Position numbers and translations under genes: made by a program. Below are positions 46,005-56,490 of a DNA stretch of 64,000 bases, one piece after another. The stretch is taken from assembly GCF_011045095.1 (NCBI RefSeq), contig NZ_JAALDL010000002.1, forward strand, positions 496,001-560,000. The letters are read 5' to 3'. Position 1 is the stretch's first letter; every line of letters begins with the position of its first letter. The notes under the pieces were generated by a model. That model saw only the letters and a program-made list of their open reading frames with translations, was not told where the DNA came from and ran no database searches. The DNA is from Grimontia sedimenti (GTDB lineage: Bacteria; Pseudomonadota; Gammaproteobacteria; Enterobacterales; Vibrionaceae).

Positions 46005-48545
46005 TTAACTTTCCAGCGTGACGATATCGATACTTTGCGATGCAAGTTCAGCAGGAATACGCTGACCACGAACAGTTTGATATTTCAAACTCTCATCCTG
46101 CGCTTCGCTATTAACGAAATGTTTGAAGCGCTTGAGTTTCTCAGGCGATTCAATGGTGGTTTTCCACTCGCATTGATAGTTACCCAGGCTTGCCGCCATT
46201 TCTGCTTCCAGCTCTTCACCAATGTTGAGCTTGTCTTCGATCACCACTTGACGCAGGTAGTCCAATCCTCCTTCGAGGTTTTCTAGCCAAACTGACGTGC
46301 GTTGCAAGCGGTCTGCGGTTCGGATGTAGAACATCAACACGCGGTCGATGTATTTAATCAGGGTTTCACTATCAAGGTCTGATGCGAATAAATCAGCGTG
46401 ACGCGGGCGCATACCGCCATTGCCACAAACATAGAGGTTCCAGCCGTTTTCTGTCGCGATAATACCGATGTCTTTTGATTGCGCTTCTGCACACTCGCGG
46501 GTACAACCTGATACGGCGAACTTCAGTTTGTGCGGCGATCTCAGGCCTTTGTAGCGGTTCTCGATATCAATCGCAAAGCCAACGCTGTCATCCACGCCGT
46601 AACGACACCAGGTCGAGCCAACACAAGACTTCACCGTACGCACTGATTTCCCGTAGGCATGGCCGGTTTCGAAACCTGCATCGACCAGAATTCGCCATAT
46701 TTCAGGCAGTTCGTGAAGTTGCGCGCCGAAAAGGTCGATACGCTGACCACCGGTCACTTTGGTGTAGAGGTCAAACTGCTTAGCCACCTGACCCAGTACA
46801 ATCAGTTTATCCGGCGTGATCTCACCACCAGCCACGCGCGGAACGACGGAATATGTTCCGTCTTTTTGCATGTTGCCAAGGTAGATGTCGTTGGTGTCCT
46901 GCAATCCCATATGTTCTTCTTTCAACACATAGTCATTCCAGAAAGACGCCAGAATCGAGCCGACAGCAGGTTTACAGACGTCACAGCCCAGTCCTTCACC
47001 ATGGCTGTCTAACAGTTCGTCGAACGTTTTGATTTTCTTGATACGAACAATGTCAGCCAGTTCCTGGCGGGTGTAATGGAAGTGCTCACAAAGGTTGTTG
47101 TTTACCTCATGGCCTAGCGCTGCCAGCTCTGCGTCCATCACCTGCTTGGCAAGTGCTGAACAACCGCCACATCCGCTTGATGCTTTGGTTTCCGCTTTAA
47201 GATCGGCCATGTTGGTGCAACCCGCGACAACGGCTGATTTGATGTCTGCTTTAGTGACGTCATAACAAGAACAGATTTGTGCTTCATCAGGAAGGTTTGC
47301 AACACCAGCAGCGCCAGAGTCTGAGGAAGCCGCATCGCCAGACAGAAGCAACACTGAGGGGTATTCTGGCAATGGCATGTCGTTCAACATGGTTTGCAGC
47401 AGAGTTGGGTAACTTTCGGTATCCCCGACCAGCACAGCCCCCAGCAGTTTGGTACCATCTTCAGAGACAATAATGCGTTTGTAGATTTGCTCCACACTGT
47501 CGGCGTAAGTGTATGATTGCGCGCCAGGCGTGTTGCCTTGCGCATCACCAATGCTTGCTACATCCACACCCAGCAACTTGAGCTTGGTGCTCATATCAGC
47601 GCCTTTAAAAGCGGCTTCTTCACCGCAAATATTGGCGACGGCCACCTTGGCCATTTGATAGCCCGGTGCCACCAAACCAAAGATTTTGCCCTGCCACAGT
47701 GCACATTCGCCAATGGCGTAAACATCCTCTTCATTGGTCTGACACTGATCGTTAATCACAATCCCGCCACGCTCACCAATCTCAAGGCCAAACTCCCTCG
47801 CAAGCTCATCCTGCGGACGAATCCCTGCAGAGAAAACAATCATGTCAGTTTCAAGCTCGGAGCCGTCCGCAAACATTAGTTTGTAACGTGAAGTGCTGCC
47901 TGCCGTAATGCATTTGGTGGCTTTTTCTGTGTGGACTTTAACGCCCAGAGATTCGATTTTTTCTTTGAGCAGCTCACCACCGCCCTCATCCAACTGAACA
48001 GCCATCAATCTCGGCGCAAATTCCACGACATGGGTGTCAACGCCCATACATTTCAGGGCGTTTGCGGCTTCAAGCCCAAGTAACCCGCCACCGATAACGA
48101 CGCCTGACTGGCTTTGCTTTCCAGAGGCTTCAATCGCTTCCAAATCTTCTATGGTGCGATAAACATGACAATGTGGTTGATCGTTACCTTCAATAGGCGG
48201 AACAAAAGGGTAAGAACCGGTAGCGACCACTAACTTGTCGTAAAAAACTTCTCTGCCTTTGTCTGTCACAACGCAGTGATTTTCAGCACGAATAGCGGTG
48301 ACCTTCTCATTCAGGAAGTAGTGAACACCCTTTTCGTCGTAGGCTTCTTCACTGGTTAACATCAAATCATCCGCGGATTTCCCACTGAAATAGCCACTGA
48401 GCTGAACCCTGTCATAAGCCAGTCTTGGCTCTTCCGAGAAGGTCGTAATCTCAAAGGTGCCTTCAGCATTTTTGTCGCACAACTCCTCAATAAATCGGTG
48501 CCCAACCATGCCATTACCAATGACAACGATGCGTTTCTTTTCCAT
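46005..48545 (-). CDS. nirB: NAD(P)H-dependent nitrite reductase large subunit
   Basis: 846 aa, full length. In order: FAD/NAD domain (RIVVIGNGMVGHRFIEEL; GVVIGGGLLGLEAANALK), a BFD-type [2Fe-2S] region (ICSCYDVTKADIKSAV, GCGGCSALAKQV, about residues 425-475), the ferredoxin-like half (KDGTYSVVPRVAGGEITPDKL) and the siroheme/[4Fe-4S] site with CVGSTWC (CX5C) and CTREC (CX3C). It reduces nitrite to ammonium in the cytoplasm with NirD and siroheme supplied through CobA. Operon cobA-nirB-nirD-transporter-kinase, read from the minus-strand sigma-54-type promoter. Confidence 0.96.
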   Translation of the reverse strand: MEKKRIVVIGNGMVGHRFIEELCDKNAEGTFEITTFSEEPRLAYDRVQLSGYFSGKSADDLMLTSEEAYDEKGVHYFLNEKVTAIRAENHCVVTDKGREVFYDKLVVATGSYPFVPPIEGNDQPHCHVYRTIEDLEAIEASGKQSQSGVVIGGGLLGLEAANALKCMGVDTHVVEFAPRLMAVQLDEGGGELLKEKIESLGVKVHTEKATKCITAGSTSRYKLMFADGSELETDMIVFSAGIRPQDELAREFGLEIGERGGIVINDQCQTNEEDVYAIGECALWQGKIFGLVAPGYQMAKVAVANICGEEAAFKGADMSTKLKLLGVDVASIGDAQGNTPGAQSYTYADSVEQIYKRIIVSEDGTKLLGAVLVGDTESYPTLLQTMLNDMPLPEYPSVLLLSGDAASSDSGAAGVANLPDEAQICSCYDVTKADIKSAVVAGCTNMADLKAETKASSGCGGCSALAKQVMDAELAALGHEVNNNLCEHFHYTRQELADIVRIKKIKTFDELLDSHGEGLGCDVCKPAVGSILASFWNDYVLKEEHMGLQDTNDIYLGNMQKDGTYSVVPRVAGGEITPDKLIVLGQVAKQFDLYTKVTGGQRIDLFGAQLHELPEIWRILVDAGFETGHAYGKSVRTVKSCVGSTWCRYGVDDSVGFAIDIENRYKGLRSPHKLKFAVSGCTRECAEAQSKDIGIIATENGWNLYVCGNGGMRPRHADLFASDLDSETLIKYIDRVLMFYIRTADRLQRTSVWLENLEGGLDYLRQVVIEDKLNIGEELEAEMAASLGNYQCEWKTTIESPEKLKRFKHFVNSEAQDESLKYQTVRGQRIPAELASQSIDIVTLES

Positions 48546-48554
48546 TGTTATTCC

Positions 48555-49352
48555 CTATGCAGAAAGCTTCTCTAGCTGTGTTTCAGCCTGAGAGATAAAC
48601 CAGTTGAGGTCATCAGCCAGTGTGACGACCTCACCCACCACAACAAGCGCTGGGGACTTGACGCCCTCTCCTTGAATGGTGGCTTCAATTGAATGCAAAT
48701 CGGCGGTAAAAACCCGCTGCTGCGGCGTGCAGCCATTCTCAATAATGGCGACTGGCGTGCTGGTAGAAAGGCCATGCTGACTCAGTGACTGAGCAATTTG
48801 CCCGACCTTCGACAAGCCCATGTAAAACACCAGCGTGTGATTCAGCGAGGCCAGCGCCTGCCAGTTGATGGAGAGCTCTTTTTCCGCATGTGCCGTGACG
48901 AAAGTTGCCCCTTGAGAAAGGCCCCGATGTGTCAAAGGAATACCTGCATAGCTGGTGCATCCTGACGCTGCGGTGATACCCGGAACGACTTCTACGGATA
49001 TACCCTCACGGTGTAGCTCTAACATCTCTTCACCACCGCGACCAAACACAAAGGAATCACCGCCTTTTAAACGACAGATTCTTTTGCCGCGGCTGGCGAG
49101 TTCGATCAATAGCTGGTTGGTTTCACTCTGAGGAACGCTGTGCTTCCCTTTTGCTTTACCCACATACACCAGCTCGACGCCCTCAGGGATCAGATCAATG
49201 ATTTCCTTGCTGACGAGTCTGTCATAAACCACCACGTCGCTATTCTCTATACAACGAAGTGCCTTAATGGTCAGCAAGTCCGGATCACCTGGTCCGGCCC
49301 CCACCAATGAGACGTGTCCTCGTTTAAAAGATGTAATTTTAACGGTGGACAT
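48555..49352 (-). CDS. cobA: Uroporphyrinogen-III C-methyltransferase (SUMT)
   Basis: 265 aa: SAM-binding VSLVGAGPGDPDLLTIKALR at the start, YVGKAKGKHSVPQ, CRLKGGDSFVFGRGGEE and VVPGITAASGCTSYAGIPLTHR. It makes precorrin-2 for siroheme, the cofactor of NirB. It lacks the CysG dehydrogenase/ferrochelatase domain, so those steps are encoded elsewhere. First gene of the nitrite reductase operon, with its start 27 bases or so after the predicted transcription start. Confidence 0.93.
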   Translation of the reverse strand: MSTVKITSFKRGHVSLVGAGPGDPDLLTIKALRCIENSDVVVYDRLVSKEIIDLIPEGVELVYVGKAKGKHSVPQSETNQLLIELASRGKRICRLKGGDSFVFGRGGEEMLELHREGISVEVVPGITAASGCTSYAGIPLTHRGLSQGATFVTAHAEKELSINWQALASLNHTLVFYMGLSKVGQIAQSLSQHGLSTSTPVAIIENGCTPQQRVFTADLHSIEATIQGEGVKSPALVVVGEVVTLADDLNWFISQAETQLEKLSA

Positions 49353-49388
49353 CCTTGCCCCTCATGTCGCGTGTTATTCATCTCGCTA

Positions 49389-49405
49389 GAGCAATTTGGG
49401 TGCCA
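49389..49405 (-). promoter_or_regulatory. Sigma-54-type promoter of cobA-nirBD operon
   Basis: The minus strand reads TGGCACCCAAATTGCTC, matching TGGCAC-N5-TTGCW with the GG and GC elements 10 bases apart. Transcription would start near 49379. This implies RpoN and an NtrC-like activator. Confidence 0.8.
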
Positions 49406-49549
49406 TTAGGAAAACCTAGATTTAAAATCCTGATATAAAGTCATGTTTTTAAAAGTTATATTTTTACTGAAAAGCTTTAGAGAACCAGAATAAAAAATAG
49501 ATTTAAAATAGATCTTTCGCTTCGAATTAGTGCATTGAGCTCTCATTAA

Positions 49550-49566
49550 TGCACTGTTATTGCGCA
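49550..49566. promoter_or_regulatory. Candidate NtrC binding site
   Basis: TGCACTGTTATTGCGCA, close to the NtrC pattern TGCAC-N7-GTGCA (one mismatch). It lies between the two divergent sigma-54-type promoters at usable enhancer distance from both. An inverted repeat AGTGCATT/AATGCACT (49529-49555) overlaps it. Confidence 0.5.
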
Positions 49567-49694
49567 ATTTATTAATTTAATTTATTTGGCACTATTTCAG
49601 TGAAAGATAATATTTAAAACTTTTCCCATACTTATTCATTGGTTTTCATTAAATAAAAACTCAAATGCAAAAAATCATATTTAGCACCGAGTAG

Positions 49695-49712
49695 TTGGCG
49701 TGAGAGTTGCTT
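49695..49712 (+). promoter_or_regulatory. Sigma-54-type promoter of nasA
   Basis: TTGGCGTGAGAGTTGCTT: GG and GC elements exactly 10 bases apart with TTGC at -12. One deviation (CGT for CAC) from consensus. Transcription would start near 49722, 33 bases before the nasA ATG. Confidence 0.72.
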
Positions 49713-49754
49713 TATTCCCCTTAATAGAGATAAGAGAATCTCAAGAGGAATAAA

Positions 49755-52465
49755 ATGACTAAAATAATGATTCCAGTTGGATAAAGTCGACATGTGCATA
49801 TTGCGGAGTAGGCTGTGGCATTGAGGCCAAAGTACAAGCTGATGGAAAATTGGAAGTTCGTGGCGATGAAGAGCATCCGGCAAATTTAGGAAAGCTTTGC
49901 TCAAAGGGCTTAAAGCTGGGGGAAACCGTCACAACACAAGGGCGCATGCTTTCCCCTTCCGTTCACGGAGTAGATTGTTCATGGGATGACGCGCTCTCCC
50001 ATGTCGCCTCCACCTTCAGCGATACCATCGCAAAGTACGGACAGGACTCGGTCGCGTTTTATGTGTCAGGACAACTGCTGACCGAAGATTACTATGTCGC
50101 CAACAAGCTGATGAAAGGCTTTATCGGCAGCGCCAATATCGATACCAATTCCCGGCTGTGTATGGCTTCTTCTGTCGTCGGTCACAAACGCGCATTCGGC
50201 GAAGATATCGTGCCTGGCAACTATGAAGATCTGGAACTTGCTAATCTCGTGATTCTCACAGGCTCAAACCTCGCATGGTGTCACCCGGTTTTGTATCAAC
50301 GCCTTAAAGCCGCAAAAGCACGTCATGGCACTAAGATCGTAGTCATCGACCCACGGGAAACAGCAAGTTGCGAAATTGCTGACCTCCACCTTCCCTTATT
50401 CCCGGGCTCTGACATTGCGTTGTTCAACGGCTTACTCGCCTATATGGCAAAGCTGAATCAGATTAACCAAAAATATGTCGATCAACATACCGAAGGCTTT
50501 GATGAAGCATTAGAGCTCGCCAAGCGCTTCTCAAACATCACGTCAGTGTCTTTGGCTACTGGCCTCAAGACAGCCGATATTGAAACCTTCTACCAGTGGT
50601 TCCGCTCAACACCGAAAACCGTGACTGTGTATTCGCAGGGTGTGAATCAATCCACCAGCGGTACAGACAAGGTAAACAGCATTCTCAACTGCCATATAGC
50701 AACAGGTCGGGTTGGCCTGCCGGGCTCAACACCGTTTTCAATCACTGGACAACCTAACGCCATGGGAGGGCGCGAGGTTGGCGGTCTGGCAAACACGCTG
50801 GCCGCACATATGGAATTTGGTAATCCAGAACAATCAGAACTACTCAGTGAATTTTGGGAAGCATCCAACCTTGCGACAAAGCCAGGCCTCAAAGCCATGG
50901 ACATGTTCGAAGCGATTGAGACAGGAAAGATTAAGGCTCTTTGGGTGATGGCAACCAACCCAGCAGTCAGCCTCCCGGAAAGCAACCGGATTAATGCGAT
51001 TCTCGCCAGCTGTCCCTATGTTGTCGTCTCTGATTGCGTTGAAAGTAATGACACTCTGAAGTACGCCCACGTTCGTCTGCCTGCACAAGGTTGGAGCGAG
51101 AAGTCAGGCACTGTCACCAACTCCGAACGCCGGATTTCGCGTCAGCGTCGCTTGTTGCCTACCCCTGGTATGGGCAAACCCGACTGGTGGATAGTCAGCG
51201 AAGTCGCAAAGAAAATGGGATTCGAACAGCAGTTCAGCTACCGCTCGGAACTGGATATCTTCAACGAGTATGTAGAGCAAACCCGATTGGGAAATGAAGT
51301 CGGCACGTCAACCGCACGTGCCCTGACGCTGGAAAGCCTTTCAGATATGACGCCAGAAAGTTATCAATCTTTTGCGCCTAGGCAATGGCCTGCAAAAGAT
51401 GGTGTTTGCCCGGAACGTCTATTCGGCGATGGGAACTATGCGACGCCGAATGGCAAAGGCAGGTTTGTTGCTGTTGATTACAAGCCACCCGCACTCTCTT
51501 TAAGTGAGCGCTATGGGCTTATATTGAACTCTGGGCGAATTCGAGACCAATGGCATACCATGACCCGCTCTGGGCTCTCTCCGTCGCTTTCAGAGAACGA
51601 CAGCGTACCTCGGCTTGAAATTCACCCCTTTGATGCAGCCGATCGTGGAATTAAGGATGGTAACTTGGCGAAAGTCATCAGTAGCATTGGTGAACAAATC
51701 TTCATTGCTAAAGTAACCAGTACCGTTTCGGTCGGGCAATGCTATGCCCCTATTCACTGGACACATACCAACTGTTCAGATGGCAAGGTGTGCACTGTCA
51801 TTCCTTCCAACACGGATCCGTTCTCCGGCCAGCCTGAGTTCAAAGCGACGCCTGTAGAGGTTAAATCGGTAAAAACTTATCTCGATGCGCAGATTGTTTC
51901 TAGATCCCCGTTGGATAAAACAAAACTCAATGCTATCCCCGCTGCTTTTTGGGTATCACAGCAATGTGATAGCGGTATTTTGTATTCACTCAAGCTAACC
52001 GTCAAAACATTGGAGTTGGAAGATTTGTTGGCTGCATTGATAGATGATGAACAGCCTACTCTGGTCACTGCATCCAGTGGCGAGGCGCAACGGGTGGTTT
52101 CTCTTCAGTCAGGAGAATTTGAACTTGCTGCTGCGATATATCCATCGTCGCTAGCCGGATCTCAACCGGATATTTCCCAGTTAATTTCAGCGGAAGCAGA
52201 GCCAGAAGTCATGCATGGTTTTCTTGCTGGCACGCTGAAAGCCAAATCGCGAACCATCTGCACCTGTAAAAAGGTCACCAAAGCAGATATTGAGAATGCC
52301 ATCGATAACAGTGGCGTTTGTTCTGTGAAATCGCTGGGTGAGTCAACGGGAGCAGGAACCGGTTGCGGCTCCTGCGTGGCGGAACTGGAACAGTTTATTG
52401 GGAACGCAAAGCCGATTTCAATCATGCCGTATGAGCGTCAGGTTGAAAGCGCATGCGGCAAGTAG
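49755..52465 (+). CDS. nasA: Assimilatory nitrate reductase catalytic subunit, frameshifted near start
   Basis: About 903 aa after adding one A to the AAAA at 49761-49764, giving MTKNNDSSWIKSTCAYCGVG and continuing into the main frame. This restores the [4Fe-4S] motif CAYCGVGC...LCSKG. Molybdopterin domains follow (GQLLTEDYYVANKLMKGFIGSANIDTNSRLCM; IDPRETASCEIADLHLP; SILNCHIATGRVGLPGSTPFSITGQPNAMGGREVGG; ILNSGRIRDQWHTMTRSG). A C-terminal BFD-like [2Fe-2S] region has TCKKVTKADIENAI and GTGCGSCVAELE. It reduces nitrate to nitrite in the cytoplasm, feeding NirBD. AAGAGGAA precedes the ATG. Without the repair the first cluster would be lost, so a sequencing error is likely. Confidence 0.92.
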
Positions 52466-52471
52466 TCGGGC

Positions 52472-52906
52472 TTACTTGGCAAACAGCTTGCCTTCGATGT
52501 CTTTGAAGGCTTTAAATTCGAGCGCGTTTCCGGTTGGGTCAAGGAAGAACATGGTGGCCTGCTCACCCGGCTGGCCAACAAAACGGATGTAGGGCTCAAT
52601 CACAAATTCGACGCCTCTGGATTTCAATCTATCAGCCAGTTGTTGCCAGTCTTCCATTTCCAGCACCACACCAATGTGCGGAACAGGCACTGACTTGGCA
52701 TCAACAGCATTGTGATGAAGCTTGAGTGTGTTGTTTTCACCAATGTTTGGATCATGATGAATCACCAGTTGGTGACCATAGAGATTGAAATCAACCCACT
52801 CATCGCTGCTGCGCCCCTCTCCACAATTGAGGACATCCGCATAGAAACGTCGGGATTCTTCCAAGTGTCGCACTGGAATGGCGACATGAAATGGGGTTAA
52901 TGCCAT
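52472..52906 (-). CDS. VOC-family (glyoxalase/dioxygenase fold) protein
   Basis: 144 aa, one vicinal-oxygen-chelate domain: [24 protein letters not shown] (first metal-ligand His), [22 protein letters not shown] (second His) and [19 protein letters not shown] (Glu ligand). It could be a small dioxygenase, isomerase or resistance protein; the substrate is unknown. GGAG precedes the ATG. Convergent with nasA, with only 6 bases between the two stop codons. Confidence 0.85.
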   Translation of the reverse strand: MALTPFHVAIPVRHLEESRRFYADVLNCGEGRSSDEWVDFNLYGHQLVIHHDPNIGENNTLKLHHNAVDAKSVPVPHIGVVLEMEDWQQLADRLKSRGVEFVIEPYIRFVGQPGEQATMFFLDPTGNALEFKAFKDIEGKLFAK

Positions 52907-52990
52907 GACTTTCTCCTTGTCGAACTACTTCTAACCAGCCTACGCCAAAAATAACATTGTCATTGCCTTAAGGCTCGGAACAGGCACAAA

Positions 52991-53012
52991 AAAAGCACCC
53001 GAAGGTGCTTTT
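52991..53012. terminator. Terminator after topA
   Basis: AAAAGCACC and GGTGCTTTT form a 9-bp stem with loop CGAA, 19 bases past the topA stop. Confidence 0.88.
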
Positions 53013-53030
53013 TCGTTTGGCGTGAAGAGA

Positions 53031-55651
53031 TTACTTCTTCTTGCGCTTGTCAGTGATTTCCCACTTACCGTCGATAAACAGACCCGTCCAGCCAGAAGGC
53101 TTGCCGTCATCTTCGGTACGCACGTAGTTCTCTTTGCTCTTACGGCTAAAGCGAACCACTGCTTTGCGACCATCTGGATCTTCCGATGGTGCATCTGCCA
53201 GATATTTGAACTTCTCAGGCAGGCGTTCTTTGAAACGTGCCAGTTCTTCAACCAATGGTGCACGGGTTTCGCGCGATTTCGGGAAGTTACTTGCCGCCAG
53301 GAATAGACCTGATGCACCGTCACGAAGCACAAAGTACGCGTCTGAATTCTCACAAGGCAGTTCAGGGAAGTGTACTGGATCTTCTTTCGGTGGCGCGACT
53401 TCGCCGTTCTTCAGGATCTTACGGGTGTTCTTACAGGTTTCGCTGGTGCAATCCATGTACTTACCGAAACGGCCGTTTTTCAGCACCATGTCGGAACCAC
53501 ACTTGTCACACTCGACCACTGGGCCGTCGTAACCTTTCAGCTTGAACTCACCTTTCTCAACCACATAGCCATCACAGCTTGGGTTGTTACCACAAACATG
53601 CAGCTTGCGGTCTTGGTCGATGAGGTAAGCATCCATCGCCGTTTCACACTTCGGACAACGTTTCTTCGCACGCAGCGCTGCGGTTTCAACGTCTTCTTCC
53701 AAAACGTTAACGATGCCTTCTTCATCCATCAGGTTGATGGTGGTTTTACAACGCTCTTTCGGCGGCAGTGCATAACCAGAACAACCCAGGAATACGCCAG
53801 TCGATGCAGTACGGATACCCATCTTACGGCCACAGGTTGGACAGTCGATGTCGGTCATCACGATGCTGTTAGGCTTCATGCCACCTTCACCTTCTTCCAG
53901 CTCTGCTTTTTCCAGATCGCCGGTGAAGTCTTTGAAGAAGTTGTTCAGCACGTTTTTCCAATCTTCTGAACCCATCGCGATTTGGTCGAGATGTTCTTCC
54001 ATTCGTGCTGTGAAGTCGTAGTCCATCAGGTCAGCAAAGCTGTCATCCAGACGGTCTGTCACAATCTCACCCATCTTCTCAGCGTAGAAACGACGCTGCT
54101 CTACACGTACATAGCCACGATCCTGAATCGTAGAAATGATCGCTGCATAAGTCGATGGACGGCCAATGCCACGCTTCTCAAGTTCCTTAACCAGTGCAGC
54201 TTCTGTGTAGCGTGCAGGTGGTTTGGTGAAGTGTTGCTTCGGATCCACTTTTTCCAAAGACAGAATCTCGCCCACATCAACATGCGGCAGCGTGGTGTCT
54301 TCGTTTTTACCCATTGGACGTTGAACACGTGTCCAACCATCAAAGCGTAAGGTGCGACCTTTTGCTTTCAGGGTAAATTCGCCTGCTTCCACAGTAATGG
54401 TGCTGGAATCGTACTTCGCTGGCACCATCTGACAAGACACAAACTGACGCCAGATCAGGTCGTAAAGACGATGTGCGTCTGGGTCCATACCCTGAAGTTC
54501 ATCGGCTTTCACATCCACGCTTGAAGGACGGATCGCTTCGTGCGCTTCCTGTGCATTACCCTTTGAGCCGTACACATTTGCTGATGATGGCAGATAGTTG
54601 TCACCATACTCTGAGCCAATGAAACTGCGCGCAGCTTCAACTGCTTCTTTACTCAGGTTGGTCGAGTCAGTACGCATGTAGGTGATGTAACCTGCTTCGT
54701 ACAGACGCTGAGCCAGCATCATGTCTTCTTAACACCGAAGCCCATGCGGGTGCTCGCAGCTTGTTGCAGCGTCGAGGTAATAAATGGTGCAGACGGCTTG
54801 CTTGAGGTTGGACGGTCTTCACGGTCAACCACTTTGTAAGTCGCTTTCTGCAGCGCAGCCGTTGCTGCCATTGCCTGCTCTTCGTTCAGCGGTTTAAACG
54901 CTTCACGATTTTGCTGGGCAACAACCAGACGCAACGCATTTTGGCTCGCCGTGGTGGTGTCAGTGTGAATGTCCCAGTATTCCATAGGAATAAAGGCTTT
55001 GATTTCATGCTCACGCTCAACCAGCAGTTTTACAGCAACTGACTGAACACGGCCCGCAGACAAACCACGCGCGACTTTTTTCCAAAGCAGCGGCGACACC
55101 ATAAAGCCCACAACACGGTCGAGGAAACGACGCGCCTGCTGAGCATTTACGCCATCCATGTTCAGCTCGCCCGGTGCTTCGAACGCCTGCTGGATTGCGT
55201 TTTTAGTGATTTCGTTGAACACAACGCGCTTGAAACGGCTTTCGTCACCGCCAATGATTTCCCGCAAGTGCCAGGCAATCGCCTCTCCCTCGCGGTCCAA
55301 ATCCGTTGCGAGATAAACGTGGTCAGCTTTCTCTGCCAACGTTTTCAGTTCCTGCACGACTTTTTCTTTGCCCGGCAGGATTTGATAATTCGCTTTCCAG
55401 TTGCGGTATGGGTCAACACCCATTTTGTTAATCAGCGCGTTTTTATCTTTCTCTTTTTTGATGCGCTCTTTCTCTTCCGCACTCAACCCTTTGGTTGAAA
55501 CTGGCGTTGCTTTCTTGCCGCCTTGCGCGGCACCGGTAGGCAGATCTCGGACATGACCTACGCTCGATTTAACGATGAAGTCTTTGCCCAGATATTTATT
55601 GATCGTTTTTGCCTTTGCCGGGGACTCCACGATAACGAGAGATTTACCCAT
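53031..55651 (-). CDS. topA: DNA topoisomerase I, frameshifted in the middle
   Basis: 873 aa after repair (E. coli 865). Toprim domain [19 protein letters not shown] to [16 protein letters not shown]. The frame breaks near 54722, where [10 protein letters not shown] should join [20 protein letters not shown] (active-site Tyr in GYITYMRT); one A is missing on the coding strand. Three C-terminal zinc ribbons follow ([24 protein letters not shown]). As written, the second half begins with an ATG overlapping the TGA of the first (ATGA). It relaxes negative supercoils and is normally required for growth, so a base-calling error is the best explanation. The start [10 protein letters not shown] is at 55651. 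Confidence 0.94.
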
Positions 55652-56170
55652 AGTGACCCAATACGCCCTCGCGTTTCTCATTCATAAAATTCATTCAGAT
55701 CGCAGGCAATCGATGAGCTTTCCAACTCCAGTGCCATGCTGACGCTTTTTTTAATATTGTGCGACTCGATCCGAATATCAACCAGTTTCTATCTAATTTC
55801 CCCTGATTGGTCGCTGCTTCCCCAGTTGTTGTTCATTTGTTAACAACAAGTCTGCACTATCAGGGAAATGTTGCCGTCTCACTTTTATTAGTCGAGGATA
55901 TCTTAGACCGCTAGCCCTTTAGCGCCGCACTTTTACCCTCTATTCGTCATTGCTAAGAAAGCATGACTGAAAGTGCAGGCTAAAGCAGGCAGGCGCGCTA
56001 ATCATTACCATTGACCGAAGCATCTTTACCATTTCGCTTCGAATTTTTCTGGCTTGGCTCACAATAAGTAGCGGAAGCCGCAAAATATTGAGGCTTTGTT
56101 CAAACCTACTGTTTTTTCCTTCCCCAGCGCTATAATGCCCCTTCATTTCACCACCCGAATCGAGAAGAAA
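55652..56170. other. Intergenic region between topA and yciN
   Basis: 519 bases with divergent promoters. TATAAT at 56131-56136, about 35 bases before the yciN ATG, is a likely -10 element. TTGTTGTT and AACAACAA around 55830-55855 form an inverted repeat. No gene is seen. Confidence 0.5.
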
Positions 56171-56416
56171 ATGGCTGAGAAAACACCTATCAGCGCTGAC
56201 GATTTATTGAAAATCGCAAACGAAATGATCCGTGAGCACGATGCTTACATCGAAGGCATGAACACTGACTTTGTCGAAGAAAAAGCCGGCGTCATGGTCT
56301 TCAAAGGGGAGTATTTTTTAGACGAAAACGGACTGCCAACCCCTAAAACCACTGCCGTATTTAATATGTTTAAGTACCTGGCGCACCAGTTGTCAAAGCA
56401 ATATACGATTCAGTAG
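56171..56416 (+). CDS. yciN: YciN-family protein (DUF2498)
   Basis: 81 aa, MAEKTPISADDLLKIANEM, with the conserved VMVFKGEYFLDENGLPT and TTAVFNMFKYLAHQLS of E. coli YciN. Small soluble protein of unknown biochemical role. Its place beside topA is conserved from enterobacteria. GAGAAGAAA precedes the ATG at 56171; the longer frame crosses the promoter and is rejected. Confidence 0.93.
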   Translation: MAEKTPISADDLLKIANEMIREHDAYIEGMNTDFVEEKAGVMVFKGEYFLDENGLPTPKTTAVFNMFKYLAHQLSKQYTIQ

Positions 56417-56458
56417 TTTTATAAACTTAAATGACCTAAAAATGCTGGGTTCAGTGAT

Positions 56459-56486
56459 AAAAATGCCACCTTTCGGTGGCATTTTT
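56459..56486. terminator. Bidirectional terminator between yciN and DUF805 gene
   Basis: AAAAATGCCACC and GGTGGCATTTTT form a stem with loop TTTC, serving two convergent genes. Confidence 0.92.
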
Positions 56487-56490
56487 ATCT

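Noticed and set aside
49529-49555. Inverted repeat AGTGCATT / AATGCACT as a second NtrC site
   Set aside because: The half-site spacing (19 bases between TGCA centres) does not fit NtrC; it is noted only as overlapping the better candidate.
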